Positions 15,360 to 24,412 of a stretch of DNA of 64,000 nt are shown in pieces. Source of the DNA: CAZBSE01 sp964610385 (lineage in GTDB: Bacteria > Actinomycetota > Humimicrobiia > Humimicrobiales > Humimicrobiaceae); NCBI GenBank assembly GCA_964610385.1, contig CAZSXW010000008.1, positions 1-64,000 of the forward strand, written 5' to 3'. The translations under genes were made by a program, and so were the position numbers. Below the pieces are notes generated by a model. It had not been told where the DNA came from. It made no database searches and was given only the letters and a program-made list of their open reading frames with translations. Position 1 is the stretch's first letter; every line of letters begins with the position of its first letter.

Positions 15360-15388
15360 TTGTTTTTTTATCTATAATCTCCTATAGT
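15360..15388 (+). promoter_or_regulatory. Candidate pyr operon promoter
   Basis: TTGTTT at 15360-15365 and TATAGT at 15383-15388 with a 17-nt spacer. Transcription would start near 15395, giving a leader of about 155 nt before pyrR that contains the PyrR site and the terminator. Confidence 0.5.
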
Positions 15389-15424
15389 ATCTGTTGAGCG
15401 AATTACAAAACTGAATAGTGTCAA

Positions 15425-15455
15425 CCTTTAAAATAGTCCGGAGAGGCTAAAAAGG
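15425..15455 (+). promoter_or_regulatory. PyrR-binding loop in the pyr mRNA leader
   Basis: AGTCCGGAGAGGCT at 15435-15448 fits the Bacillus PyrR-binding consensus ARUCCNGNGAGGYU at every position. Its flanks pair (CCTTT at 15425-15429 with AAAGG at 15451-15455), making the expected hairpin. PyrR bound to UMP stabilises this hairpin and so lets the downstream terminator form, shutting the operon when pyrimidines are plentiful. Confidence 0.85.
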
Positions 15456-15501
15456 AATGAAAAAAATATTTATAGAGTATTTTAAGATTGTTAATATTTT
15501 G

Positions 15502-15534
15502 ACCTTCTTACTTATTTGGTAAGGAGGTTTTTTT
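15502..15534 (+). terminator. Attenuator terminator of the pyr operon
   Basis: ACCTTCTTAC (15502-15511) pairs with GTAAGGAGGT (15519-15528) around a 7-nt loop, followed by seven T residues. It lies 53 nt after the PyrR loop and before pyrR, as in attenuation-controlled pyr operons. The 3' arm contains AAGGAGG, a good Shine-Dalgarno, with an ATG at 15537 opening a 17-codon frame that overlaps the pyrR start. Folding would therefore also hide a ribosome site. Confidence 0.8.
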
Positions 15535-15549
15535 ATATGGCAGGGAGTC

Positions 15550-16089
15550 ATGATGAAAGGAACACAGATATTAAGCGAAAAAGATATTGACAGGGTGGTT
15601 AAGAGGATCTCGCATGAGATAGTGGAAAGAAACAAGGGTTCAGAGAGCCTGGTCTTTATAGGGGTACAGAAAAGGGGAATCCCCCTGGCAAACAGGATAG
15701 CTGAAAATATAGATAAGTTTGAAGGGACCAGCTTGAAGACCGGCAAACTTGATATTGCCTTCTACCGGGATGATATAGGGCAGAATATAAAGCCGGGAGT
15801 AAGGATAACGGATATCCCATTTGACATAGAAGGTAAAAACGTGATTTTAGTGGACGATGTCCTGTACACCGGGAGGACGGTAAGAGCGGCACTCGATGCC
15901 ATAATAGATTTCGGGAGGCCCAGGAGCATACAGCTGGTGGTTTTGATAGACCGGGGCCACAGGGAGCTTCCCATAAGGGCGGATTATGTGGGAAAGAATC
16001 TCCCCACCTCCCGCAGTGAAGAAGTCGAGGTAAGGTTTAAGGAAACCGACGGTGTGGACAGTGTCACTCTTGTAAAGAAGAAGGAGTGA
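15550..16089 (+). CDS. pyrR: PyrR, pyr operon regulator / uracil phosphoribosyltransferase
   Basis: A 179-residue PyrR. It binds the pyr leader RNA when UMP is high and usually has some uracil phosphoribosyltransferase activity. The PRPP-binding motif VILVDDVLYTGRT is at 98-110, FIGVQKRGIPLANRI at 37-51, and the PyrR-type LVVLIDRGHRELPIRADYVGKN in the second half. Two ATGs occur in a row; GGGAG at 15543-15547 favours the second (15553). First gene of the complete UMP operon, 2 nt before pyrB. Confidence 0.95.
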   Translation: MMKGTQILSEKDIDRVVKRISHEIVERNKGSESLVFIGVQKRGIPLANRIAENIDKFEGTSLKTGKLDIAFYRDDIGQNIKPGVRITDIPFDIEGKNVILVDDVLYTGRTVRAALDAIIDFGRPRSIQLVVLIDRGHRELPIRADYVGKNLPTSRSEEVEVRFKETDGVDSVTLVKKKE

Positions 16090-16091
16090 TC

Positions 16092-17012
16092 ATGTTAAGT
16101 AAAAAAAGCCTGCTGGATGTAGAAAGCCTGGAGCTTGAGGATATAAAGCTGATAATTTCCAATACGGATTCTTTTCTTGAAATATTCAGAAGGGAAGTAA
16201 AGAAGGTCCCCACCCTGAGGGGCAAGACCGTGTTCAACCTGTTTTTTGAAGCGAGCACCAGGACCAAGACTTCATTTGAGATCGCTGCTAAGAGACTGAG
16301 TGCTGATATTATCAATTTTTCGGCCTCGACCAGCAGCATGAAAAAAGGCGAATCGGTGGTGGATACACTCAAGACTATACTCTCGATGAAAGTGGACCTT
16401 ATAATCATAAGGCATTCCGACAGCGGGACAGCCAGGATGATAGACGGCTTTGTGGATGTCCCGGTAATAAATGCCGGCGACGGCAAGCACCAGCACCCGA
16501 CGCAGGCGCTTCTGGATCTTTACACCATAAAGAAGAGATTCGGGAATTTCAAAGGGCTGAAGGTGGCGATTGTTGGAGATTTCATTGACAGCCGGGTGGC
16601 AAGGTCAAATATAAGTCTGTTTGAAAAAATGGGAATGGAGGTCATCGTGGTATCGCCGGCCATGTTTCTCCCGGAAGATTTTTCCCGGTTTAAGGTGAGA
16701 TACCAGATAGACGATGTAATAGAAGACAGCGATATCCTGTATATGCTGAGGATGCAGTTTGAAAGACAGGACAGAAAGTTCTACCCGTCCATTATGGAGT
16801 ACAAACGGTTTTTGGGGCTTGATATGGAAAGGCTTAAAAGGATGAGGCCGGATTCAATAGTCATGCACCCCGGGCCGGTAAACAGGGGAATAGAAATAAG
16901 TGATGAAGTCATGGATGTGGAAGGAAAGCTTGCAGAAAGGATAGTCATAGAGGAGCAGGTGACCTATGGAGTGGCTGTAAGAATGGCCATACTTTATTTA
17001 ATACTGGGTTAA
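16092..17012 (+). CDS. pyrB: Aspartate carbamoyltransferase catalytic subunit
   Basis: Joins carbamoyl phosphate to aspartate, the first committed step of pyrimidine synthesis. 306 residues. The carbamoyl phosphate loop is STRTKTSFE at 55-63, with Lys where many homologues have a second Arg. KKGESVVDTLKT, VINAGDGKHQHPTQALLDLYT, and the C-terminal MHPGPVNRGIEI are all in place. The ATG at 16092 is chosen because AAGGAG lies 5 nt upstream; a GTG two codons earlier is less likely. No regulatory pyrI follows, so the enzyme is probably an unregulated trimer or works with PyrC. Confidence 0.95.
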   Translation: MLSKKSLLDVESLELEDIKLIISNTDSFLEIFRREVKKVPTLRGKTVFNLFFEASTRTKTSFEIAAKRLSADIINFSASTSSMKKGESVVDTLKTILSMKVDLIIIRHSDSGTARMIDGFVDVPVINAGDGKHQHPTQALLDLYTIKKRFGNFKGLKVAIVGDFIDSRVARSNISLFEKMGMEVIVVSPAMFLPEDFSRFKVRYQIDDVIEDSDILYMLRMQFERQDRKFYPSIMEYKRFLGLDMERLKRMRPDSIVMHPGPVNRGIEISDEVMDVEGKLAERIVIEEQVTYGVAVRMAILYLILG

Positions 17013-17026
17013 AGGTCTTTAGGAAA

Positions 17027-18319
17027 ATGGTAAAAGGAAAAAATATACTGATAAAGGGCGGCAGGGTGATCGACCCTGAAAAGAAAAAGGAATCTATTGC
17101 CGATATTTTTATCAAAAATGGAATGGTGGAGAAAATAGATAAAAATATAGCTGCAGCCGCAGGCGGTGCGGAGGTCATTGATGCCTCCGGCCTGGTGGTA
17201 AGCCCGGGATTTGTGGATATGCATGTACACCTCAGGGATCCCGGATTTGAAGACGAGGAGACTGTCGAGAGCGGAGCGCTGGCTGCGGTAAAAGGGGGCA
17301 TTACCACGGTGGCGTGCATGCCCAATACCGATCCGCCGATAGACAGCGAACATGCAGTCAAATATATCATGGAGAAATCTCAGGATGCCGCCTGCCGGGT
17401 ACTGCCTGTTGCCGCCATGACCAGGGGGCAAAAGGGCAAAAGCGTCACCGAGATGGGGCTGCTCTCCCAGGCAGGAGCGGTGGGATTTTCAGATGATGGA
17501 AAATGCGTGGCTGACGCGAGACTCATGTATGAGGTAATGAGATATTCTGTTCAGTTTGGCCTTCCACTGATACTGCATGAGGAAGATACCCGCATGTCGG
17601 AATACGGCCTGATGCATGAAGGAAAATATTCTATCACGCTGGGTCTTGAAGGAATACCCAGGCTCAGCGATGATATTATGATAGCCAGGGATATAATGCT
17701 TGCACGGAGGAGCAGAGCGAAAATACACATAACACACCTGAGCACTGCCGGAGGTGTGGAAATGATAGGCAGGGCCAAAAAGGAAGGTATTGATATAACC
17801 TGTGATGTGACCCCGCATCACCTGTTCTTTGACGACAGTGTCCTTACTTCCTTTAATACTAACTTTAAGGTAAAGCCGCCGATCAGAAGCAGTGAGGATA
17901 GGAAGGCCCTGGTGGAAGGCTTAAAGAGCGGTGTGATAGATGCCATAGCGAGCGACCACGCTCCGCATCTGGATACCGAAAAAAACACCACTTTTAAGCA
18001 GGCGGCATTCGGGACCATCGGGCTTGAGACTCTTTTCAGTGCTTCCTTTACCAGGCTATGCCTGGAGGAAAATATAAGCCTTAGCCAGCTTATAGCTCTT
18101 ATTACCTGCGGGCCGGCAAGGATTCTTAATATAAATGCCGGAAAAATAGAAGTGGGAAAGGAAGCAAATATTGCCGTAATCGATACCGGAGCGGAAAAGA
18201 GGATCGCAAGAGAAGACTTTATATCGAAGAGCAAAAACAGCGCCTTTATAGGCCAGAAGCTTACCGGAGAGGTAGTTTATACCATAAGCAAGGGAAGATT
18301 GGCATATGCAAATAAATGA
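17027..18319 (+). CDS. pyrC: Dihydroorotase
   Basis: Cyclises carbamoyl aspartate to dihydroorotate. 430 residues, class I length. The metal motif is DMHVHLRDPG around 64-73. Other landmarks are CMPNTDPP, HITHLSTAGG, CDVTPHHLFF, and IASDHAPH with the catalytic Asp. The bridging metal ligand is probably in AVGFSDDGK rather than a carboxylated Lys, as in other class I enzymes. The C-terminal beta domain with GKIEVGKEANIAVID is normal. Lies 14 nt after pyrB in the operon. Confidence 0.95.
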   Translation: MVKGKNILIKGGRVIDPEKKKESIADIFIKNGMVEKIDKNIAAAAGGAEVIDASGLVVSPGFVDMHVHLRDPGFEDEETVESGALAAVKGGITTVACMPNTDPPIDSEHAVKYIMEKSQDAACRVLPVAAMTRGQKGKSVTEMGLLSQAGAVGFSDDGKCVADARLMYEVMRYSVQFGLPLILHEEDTRMSEYGLMHEGKYSITLGLEGIPRLSDDIMIARDIMLARRSRAKIHITHLSTAGGVEMIGRAKKEGIDITCDVTPHHLFFDDSVLTSFNTNFKVKPPIRSSEDRKALVEGLKSGVIDAIASDHAPHLDTEKNTTFKQAAFGTIGLETLFSASFTRLCLEENISLSQLIALITCGPARILNINAGKIEVGKEANIAVIDTGAEKRIAREDFISKSKNSAFIGQKLTGEVVYTISKGRLAYANK

Positions 18320-18340
18320 CAGGCAGGAAAGGGAAGAATT

Positions 18341-19444
18341 TTGAAAGCGATATTGATGCTGGAAGACGGTACCGTATTTGAAGGCACCAGTTTCGGCTGT
18401 AAGGGAGAGGTAATGGGGGAGGTCGTCTTTAATACCTCCATGACCGGATATCAGGAAATACTAACAGATCCTTCTTACTGCGAGCAGATTGTCACCATGA
18501 CTTACCCGCTGGTCGGAAATTACGGCATAAACAGCAGGGATATAGAATCGGATAGAGTCCAGGTAAAGGGATTTATAGTAAGGGAGTACCAGAAGACCTA
18601 CAGCAACTGGCGGGCCAAGGAGAGCCTGGAGAAATACCTGGAAGAATACAGGATAATAGGAATTTCGGAAATCGATACCAGGAAGCTTACCAAGCATATA
18701 AGGTCCGAAGGCGCCATGAAGGGAGCTATTGCAGGCTGGGATTCCGACAGGGAAGACATTATGAAAAGACTGAAAAAATATCCCGATATGGTGGGAAGAA
18801 ACCTGGTTGATTTTGTTACATGCAAAAAACCTTACACCTTCAATCCCGATAAAAAAGACTGCAGATACAGAATCACCGTTTATGACTTTGGAGTAAAATT
18901 CAATATATTAAGGTGCCTGTCCGATGCCGGTTTTAGGGTGAATGTCGTTCCTGCGGATACGGATCCCGGGGAAATCCTGTCAGGAGATCCCGACGGTGTT
19001 CTTCTTTCCAACGGTCCGGGGGATCCTGCTGCGGTTGGCCGTGCTATTTCCAATATTAAAAAGCTTATCGGCAAAAAACCTCTGTTCGGCATCTGCCTGG
19101 GGCACCAGCTGCTTGCACTGGCCCTGGGGGCCACTACATACAAATTAAAGTTCGGCCATCACGGGGCGAACCATCCGGTAAAAAACCTGGACAGCGGAGA
19201 GGTTGAGGTGACCACCCAGAATCACGGGTTTTCGGTGGATATCGGCTCGCTTAAAAAGGTAAAGGTAACCAGTTACAGGATAACGCATATCAATTTGAAC
19301 GATGAGACTATCGAAGGGATCAAGTATCCGGAAATAGGCTCCTGTACGATACAGCACCATCCCGAGGCGGGTCCAGGCCCTCATGATGCAAGATATATAT
19401 TTAAAAAATTTTCCGATATCATCGATAAATTCAAAAGGAAATAA
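18341..19444 (+). CDS. carA: Carbamoyl phosphate synthase small subunit
   Basis: The glutaminase half of carbamoyl phosphate synthase, passing ammonia to CarB. 367 residues. The N-terminal CPSase domain starts AILMLEDGTVFEGTSFG and includes FNTSMTGYQEILTDPSY. The class I glutamine amidotransferase domain has the nucleophile Cys252 in GICLGHQLLA and the His/Glu pair in QHHPEAGPGPHD. The TTG start follows GGGAAG. Standard size and order, 6 nt before carB. Confidence 0.95.
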   Translation: MKAILMLEDGTVFEGTSFGCKGEVMGEVVFNTSMTGYQEILTDPSYCEQIVTMTYPLVGNYGINSRDIESDRVQVKGFIVREYQKTYSNWRAKESLEKYLEEYRIIGISEIDTRKLTKHIRSEGAMKGAIAGWDSDREDIMKRLKKYPDMVGRNLVDFVTCKKPYTFNPDKKDCRYRITVYDFGVKFNILRCLSDAGFRVNVVPADTDPGEILSGDPDGVLLSNGPGDPAAVGRAISNIKKLIGKKPLFGICLGHQLLALALGATTYKLKFGHHGANHPVKNLDSGEVEVTTQNHGFSVDIGSLKKVKVTSYRITHINLNDETIEGIKYPEIGSCTIQHHPEAGPGPHDARYIFKKFSDIIDKFKRK

Positions 19445-19450
19445 AAGTCC

Positions 19451-22400
19451 ATGCCGAAGAGGAAAGATATAAAAAAGGTAATGATAATAGGGTCCGGTCC
19501 GATAGTGATAGGGCAGGCCTGCGAATTTGATTATTCCGGGACCCAGGGCTGCAAGGTACTGAAGGAAGAGGGATACAGGGTAGTTCTCGTAAACAGCAAT
19601 CCTGCTACCATTATGACTGACCCCGAGTTTGCGGACAGGACCTATATCGAACCTCTAAATCCTGAATTTGTGGAAAAGATCATAAAGAGGGAAAGGCCGG
19701 ATGCTCTGCTTCCTACTCTGGGAGGGCAGACCGGGCTTAATATTGCGGTTATGCTGGCAAAGAATAAAGTTCTTGAAACCTACGGGGTAGAACTTATCGG
19801 GGCCGATGTCGATGTTATAAGCAAGGCGGAAGACAGGGAAAAATTCAAGGAAGCCATGGCCAATATCGGACTGTATGTACCTCCGAGCGGATATGCGCGC
19901 AGCCTGGACGAAGCTCTGGAGTACAGCCGGAAGCTGAAGTTTCCACTGGTTGTGAGGCCCAGCTTTACGCTTGGAGGCCTCGGCGGTGGCGTGGCTTTCA
20001 ACAAGGATGAATTTATAGATATAGCGACCAGAGGACTTGAACTTTCTCCCATTTCCGAAGTACTGGTTGAAAAGTCCGTAGCGGGATGGAAGGAATACGA
20101 GCTTGAGGTGATGAGGGATAAGAATGACAATGTTGTAATAGTATGCTCAATTGAGAATTTTGATCCTATGGGGGTCCATACCGGAGACAGCATCACCGTA
20201 GCTCCAGCTCAGACACTTACAGACCGGGAATACCAGGATATGAGAAACTGCGCGCTGGCCGTAATAAGGGAGATCGGGGTAGAGACCGGAGGATCCAATA
20301 TACAGTTTGCAGTAGACCCCAAAAACGGTAAGATGGCTGTAATCGAGATGAATCCCAGGGTCTCAAGAAGCAGTGCCCTGGCCTCAAAAGCTACCGGGTT
20401 TCCAATTGCCAAGATAGCCACCAAGCTTGCTGTAGGATATACCCTTGATGAGATACCAAATGATATTACCAAAAAGACTCCGGCCTGTTTTGAGCCCTCT
20501 ATTGATTATGTGGTGGTAAAATTCCCCAGGTGGGCATTCGAGAAATTTCCGGGGACGGATATAAGCCTTACCACAAGGATGAAATCCGTGGGAGAGGCAA
20601 TGGCGATCGGAAGGACTTTCAAGGAATCTCTTCAAAAATCAATAAGATCCCTGGAGATAGACCGCTACGGGCTGGGGGCTGACGGAATGGGGCTCATCAT
20701 CGAAAGACTTTTAAGCAAGAAACTGTCTATCCCCAATCAGGATCGTGTATTTTATATAAAATATGCTCTGGAGCAAGGGATGAGCGTAGAGGATATATAC
20801 AGTTTTACAAAAATAGATCCCTGGTTTATAGATAATATCAGGCAGCTTGTGGAATTCGAAAATCTCTTTAAAGGCTGCAGTCCGGAAAATATAACAAAAG
20901 AACTTTTATACAGGGCCAAGAGATACGGATATTCCGACAGGCAGCTTGGGCACTTATGCGGCTGTGGTGAGGAAGAGATAAGGAATATCAGGAAGAAATT
21001 AGGAGTTACTGTCACTTTTAAGACAGTAGATACCTGTGCAGCGGAGTTTGAGGCATATACACCCTATTACTATTCGACCTATGAGGATGAGGATGAGATT
21101 CTGCCTTCAGAGAAGGAAAAAATCGTGATTCTGGGAAGCGGGCCCAACCGCATAGGACAGGGAATAGAGTTTGATTACTGCTGCGTCCATGCTTCCTTTG
21201 CCCTGCACGATGCAGGTTATGAGACTATAATGGTCAACTGTAATCCCGAAACAGTAAGTACCGATTATGATACGTCGGACAGGCTTTATTTTGAGCCGCT
21301 GACTATGGAGGATGTATTAAATATAGTAGAGGCAGAGAAACCGCGTGGTGTCATAGTACAGTTCGGCGGTCAGACACCTTTAAAACTCGCACTGGGCCTG
21401 CAGAAGGCGGGAGTAAATATTTTGGGGACGTCACCCGACAGTATAGATCTTGCAGAAGACAGGGAAAGGTTCGGGGCCATGCTAAAAAAACTTGATATCC
21501 CCCAGGCGGAAAACGGGACAGCCATGGATGTGGAAAAAGCTAAAAAAATTGCCAGGAACATAGGTTATCCGGTTCTGGTAAGGCCTTCCTACGTTCTGGG
21601 TGGAAGGGCTATGAATATCGTCTACAGCGAGGAGAGCTTAATTGATTATGTAAAAAGCGCTGCAGTGGTGTCCCATGACAGGCCCATACTCATAGATAAG
21701 TTTCTTGAGGGAGCAATAGAGGTCGATGTCGATGCTATTTTTGACGGAGAGGAACTGTTTATAGGCGGGATCATGGAACATATCGAGGAAGCCGGGATAC
21801 ATTCGGGTGATAGCGCATGCGTAATACCGCCTTTTACCCTGCCCGGGAATATAGTAAAGACCATGAAAGATTATACTTACAAAATGGCAAAAGAGCTTAA
21901 GGTGGTCGGGCTCATGAATATACAGTATGCCATAAAAGACTCTGTAGTTTATGTGCTGGAGGCCAATCCCAGGGCTTCGCGTACGGTCCCTTTTGTCAGC
22001 AAGTCTATAAATGTCCCGCTTGCAAAGATAGCAGCCCTGGTGATGACGGGGAAAAAACTTAAAAGTCTTGATTTCAAGAGAGTAGACCCCACGTCACTTG
22101 AATACTACAGCATAAAGGAAGCGGTCCTGCCCTTCAACAGGTTCCCCGGTGTGGATACCATACTGGGTCCTGAGATGAAGTCGACCGGTGAGGTAATGGG
22201 AATAGACAGGAGTTTCGGGATCGCCTTTGCCAAGACCCAGATCGCGACCAATCAGGCATTTCCAACTTCGGGTTCGGTATTTATAAGTGTGCACGATAAG
22301 GATAAGGAAGTCATAGTTGACATAGCGAAAAACCTGTCGGAGCTGGGATTTAATATAATATCGACCAAAGGTACGGGAGAAGTGCTGGAAGAAAAGGGGA

Positions 22401-22660
22401 TCAGGTGCCACAAGGTACTGAAGATAAGGGAAGGAAGGCCCAATGTCCTGGACATGATAAAGAACGGAGAGATAGACCTTATTATAAATACACCCGAAGG
22501 AAGCATTGCACGTAGTGACGGTTACTATCTCAGGACCGCTGCAGTTCTCAGAAACGTGCCTTCCATTACTACCATATCAGGAGCTTCGGCTCTGGTCCAG
22601 GGGATACAGGAAATGAAAAACAACTCCAGAGTCGGGGTAAAGCCCATACAGGAGTACTGA
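19451..22660 (+). CDS. carB: Carbamoyl phosphate synthase large subunit
   Basis: Makes carbamoyl phosphate from bicarbonate, ammonia and two ATP. 1069 residues, the usual length. Two homologous ATP-grasp halves are visible: the first starts KVMIIGSGPIVIGQACEFDYSG, the second starts KIVILGSGPNRIGQGIEFDYC around residue 555. Each has a PSYVLGG/PSFTLGG loop and an EMNPR or EANPRASR motif. The C-terminal MGS-like allosteric domain (about 935-1069) starts SVFISVHDKDKE. Stop and next start overlap (ATGA) with pyrK. Confidence 0.97.
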   Translation: MPKRKDIKKVMIIGSGPIVIGQACEFDYSGTQGCKVLKEEGYRVVLVNSNPATIMTDPEFADRTYIEPLNPEFVEKIIKRERPDALLPTLGGQTGLNIAVMLAKNKVLETYGVELIGADVDVISKAEDREKFKEAMANIGLYVPPSGYARSLDEALEYSRKLKFPLVVRPSFTLGGLGGGVAFNKDEFIDIATRGLELSPISEVLVEKSVAGWKEYELEVMRDKNDNVVIVCSIENFDPMGVHTGDSITVAPAQTLTDREYQDMRNCALAVIREIGVETGGSNIQFAVDPKNGKMAVIEMNPRVSRSSALASKATGFPIAKIATKLAVGYTLDEIPNDITKKTPACFEPSIDYVVVKFPRWAFEKFPGTDISLTTRMKSVGEAMAIGRTFKESLQKSIRSLEIDRYGLGADGMGLIIERLLSKKLSIPNQDRVFYIKYALEQGMSVEDIYSFTKIDPWFIDNIRQLVEFENLFKGCSPENITKELLYRAKRYGYSDRQLGHLCGCGEEEIRNIRKKLGVTVTFKTVDTCAAEFEAYTPYYYSTYEDEDEILPSEKEKIVILGSGPNRIGQGIEFDYCCVHASFALHDAGYETIMVNCNPETVSTDYDTSDRLYFEPLTMEDVLNIVEAEKPRGVIVQFGGQTPLKLALGLQKAGVNILGTSPDSIDLAEDRERFGAMLKKLDIPQAENGTAMDVEKAKKIARNIGYPVLVRPSYVLGGRAMNIVYSEESLIDYVKSAAVVSHDRPILIDKFLEGAIEVDVDAIFDGEELFIGGIMEHIEEAGIHSGDSACVIPPFTLPGNIVKTMKDYTYKMAKELKVVGLMNIQYAIKDSVVYVLEANPRASRTVPFVSKSINVPLAKIAALVMTGKKLKSLDFKRVDPTSLEYYSIKEAVLPFNRFPGVDTILGPEMKSTGEVMGIDRSFGIAFAKTQIATNQAFPTSGSVFISVHDKDKEVIVDIAKNLSELGFNIISTKGTGEVLEEKGIRCHKVLKIREGRPNVLDMIKNGEIDLIINTPEGSIARSDGYYLRTAAVLRNVPSITTISGASALVQGIQEMKNNSRVGVKPIQEY

Positions 22661-23454
22661 TGAAGATACTAAGCGGTGAAATCATTTCTAATGAGAAATA
22701 CGGCGAAAATCTATACCGGATGGATGTTTTTTCGCCTTATATCTGTAAAAATGCGGAGGCAGGGCAGTTTGTCAACATAAAATGCTCCAGAGATGGAATC
22801 CTGCAGCCCCTCCTGAGGCGGCCCTTAAGTATTTTTGATATAGAAGAAAAATTTAATGTTTTTTCCGTATTATATGCAGTAAGGGGAGCGGGAACCAGTT
22901 TTATGGCAGGCCTTGATAGGGGAGATATACTTGACTTCGCAGGGCCTATGGGAAACGGGATAAGCCTGGATGAAAGCGGGGACAAGCTGCTCCTGATAGG
23001 AGGAGGTATTGGCATAGCTCCCTTAAATTTTGTGGCCAAGGTTGCCGCCGCCAGTAAAAAAGATGTTTTCTTTGCTGCAGGATTCAGAGATGGCAGCTAT
23101 AAGAGATGGGAGAAAGATCTTATAGGGCTTAGGGTGGGATATAATATATGTACTGAGGACGGTTCCTGGGGAGATAGGGGAATGGTAACCGATTATATGA
23201 GAAAAAATTTAAATACTTTTGTAAATTTCGATATCTACTGCTGCGGGCCCCGCGACATGCTGAAAGCAATACAGATGCTTTACAGCCAGGAAAGCAACAG
23301 GGTGACAGCATTTCTGGAAGAAAGAATGGCATGCGGTGTAGGTGTCTGTGCGGGATGCGTGGTGAAAATAAGAAAGGGTAAAAAGGGTTTTATCTACCAG
23401 AAAGTATGCCAGGACGGTCCCGCCTTTGACCTTAAGGAGGTAATATTTGACTGA
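22660..23454 (+). CDS. pyrK: Dihydroorotate dehydrogenase electron transfer subunit
   Basis: The FAD and 2Fe-2S subunit that carries electrons from dihydroorotate dehydrogenase to NAD. 264 residues. RRPLSIFDIEE binds FAD, LLIGGGIGIAPLNFVAK is the NAD/FAD pyrophosphate loop, and the iron-sulfur ligands are in RMACGVGVCAGCVVK plus a later Cys in KVCQDGPAFD. Overlaps carB by 1 nt and pyrD by 8 nt. It marks the dehydrogenase as the NAD-dependent class 1B type. Confidence 0.95.
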   Translation: MKILSGEIISNEKYGENLYRMDVFSPYICKNAEAGQFVNIKCSRDGILQPLLRRPLSIFDIEEKFNVFSVLYAVRGAGTSFMAGLDRGDILDFAGPMGNGISLDESGDKLLLIGGGIGIAPLNFVAKVAAASKKDVFFAAGFRDGSYKRWEKDLIGLRVGYNICTEDGSWGDRGMVTDYMRKNLNTFVNFDIYCCGPRDMLKAIQMLYSQESNRVTAFLEERMACGVGVCAGCVVKIRKGKKGFIYQKVCQDGPAFDLKEVIFD

Positions 23455-24412
23455 ACAGGGCAGCTTGTTTTCCGGTAGAGCGGAAAGCGCAAAAAGTGAT
23501 ACTCCTCTTACGGTAAAGCTGGGGAGGATAAAGCTGGCAAATCCCATAATAGCCTGTTCCGGGACTTTTAATTTTGGAGTCGAATACAATCAGTTTTATG
23601 ATGTCTCCATGCTGGGTGCCGTGGTCACCAAAAGCTATTCCCTTGAGCCCAGGCAGGGCAATCCTCCTCCCAGGACATGCGAGACTCCATGCGGTATGTT
23701 GAATTCCATCGGTCTTCAAAATGACGGAATAGACGAGTTTATAAAAATTCATCTTCCACGGGCTGAAAAATTAAACATAAACATTATTCTAAGCGTGTTC
23801 GGAGAGAATACGGAAGAGTTTAAAGAGGTAGTCTCAAAGGCATCCAAAATAAAGGAGAAGATTGCTGCGGTGGAGCTGAATCTATCCTGTCCCAATGTCA
23901 AGAAGGGAGGGACGACTTTCAGTGAAATGCCCGAGGAAGTTCTGATGATAGTAAAATCGGCCTGCAGGACCCTCAAGATCCCGGTTATAGCCAAGCTCAG
24001 CCCGAATCATCAGAACATAGCCCGGTCGGCTGCTGCAGCTAAAAAGGGAGGAGCAGAAGCGGTGTCTCTTATTAACACCGTGGTGGGTATGGCGGTAGAT
24101 ATAGAGACCTTCAGGCCCAGACTTGGAAATGTACTTGGAGGACTTTCCGGCCCGGCGGTAAAACCCATCGCCCTGGCAAAAATATACTGCCTGGCAAGAG
24201 AAAAAATCCTCCCCATAATAGGAATGGGGGGAGTGTTTGGCTGGAAGGATGCCATTGAGTTCATGGCAGCCGGAGCAGCTGCAGTAGGAATAGGTACGGT
24301 CAATTTTGTCCAGTACGATGCAGGTAAAAAGATTATAGAAGGCTTGAAAAATTATGTGGAAGAAAAAAGAATAAGAAATATTAGCGAGATTGTGGGGAAA
24401 CTTAAGACATGA
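23447..24412 (+). CDS. pyrD: Dihydroorotate dehydrogenase, class 1B catalytic subunit
   Basis: Oxidises dihydroorotate to orotate with FMN; pairs with PyrK. 321 residues. The catalytic Cys lies in ELNLSCPNVKKGG, the FMN phosphate site in GMGGVFGWKDAIEFMAAGA, and TPCGMLNSIGLQNDG is the substrate-side loop. The TTG start is preceded by AAGGAGG (23434-23440) and overlaps pyrK. A slightly long N-terminus (about 20 residues before TVKLGRIKLANPI) is present. Confidence 0.95.
   Translation: MTEQGSLFSGRAESAKSDTPLTVKLGRIKLANPIIACSGTFNFGVEYNQFYDVSMLGAVVTKSYSLEPRQGNPPPRTCETPCGMLNSIGLQNDGIDEFIKIHLPRAEKLNINIILSVFGENTEEFKEVVSKASKIKEKIAAVELNLSCPNVKKGGTTFSEMPEEVLMIVKSACRTLKIPVIAKLSPNHQNIARSAAAAKKGGAEAVSLINTVVGMAVDIETFRPRLGNVLGGLSGPAVKPIALAKIYCLAREKILPIIGMGGVFGWKDAIEFMAAGAAAVGIGTVNFVQYDAGKKIIEGLKNYVEEKRIRNISEIVGKLKT

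Noticed and set aside
16146..16270. Inactivated PyrB because STRTR reads STRTK
   Set aside because: The essential first Arg of the motif is kept and all other catalytic motifs are intact; Lys at the second place is a mild change.
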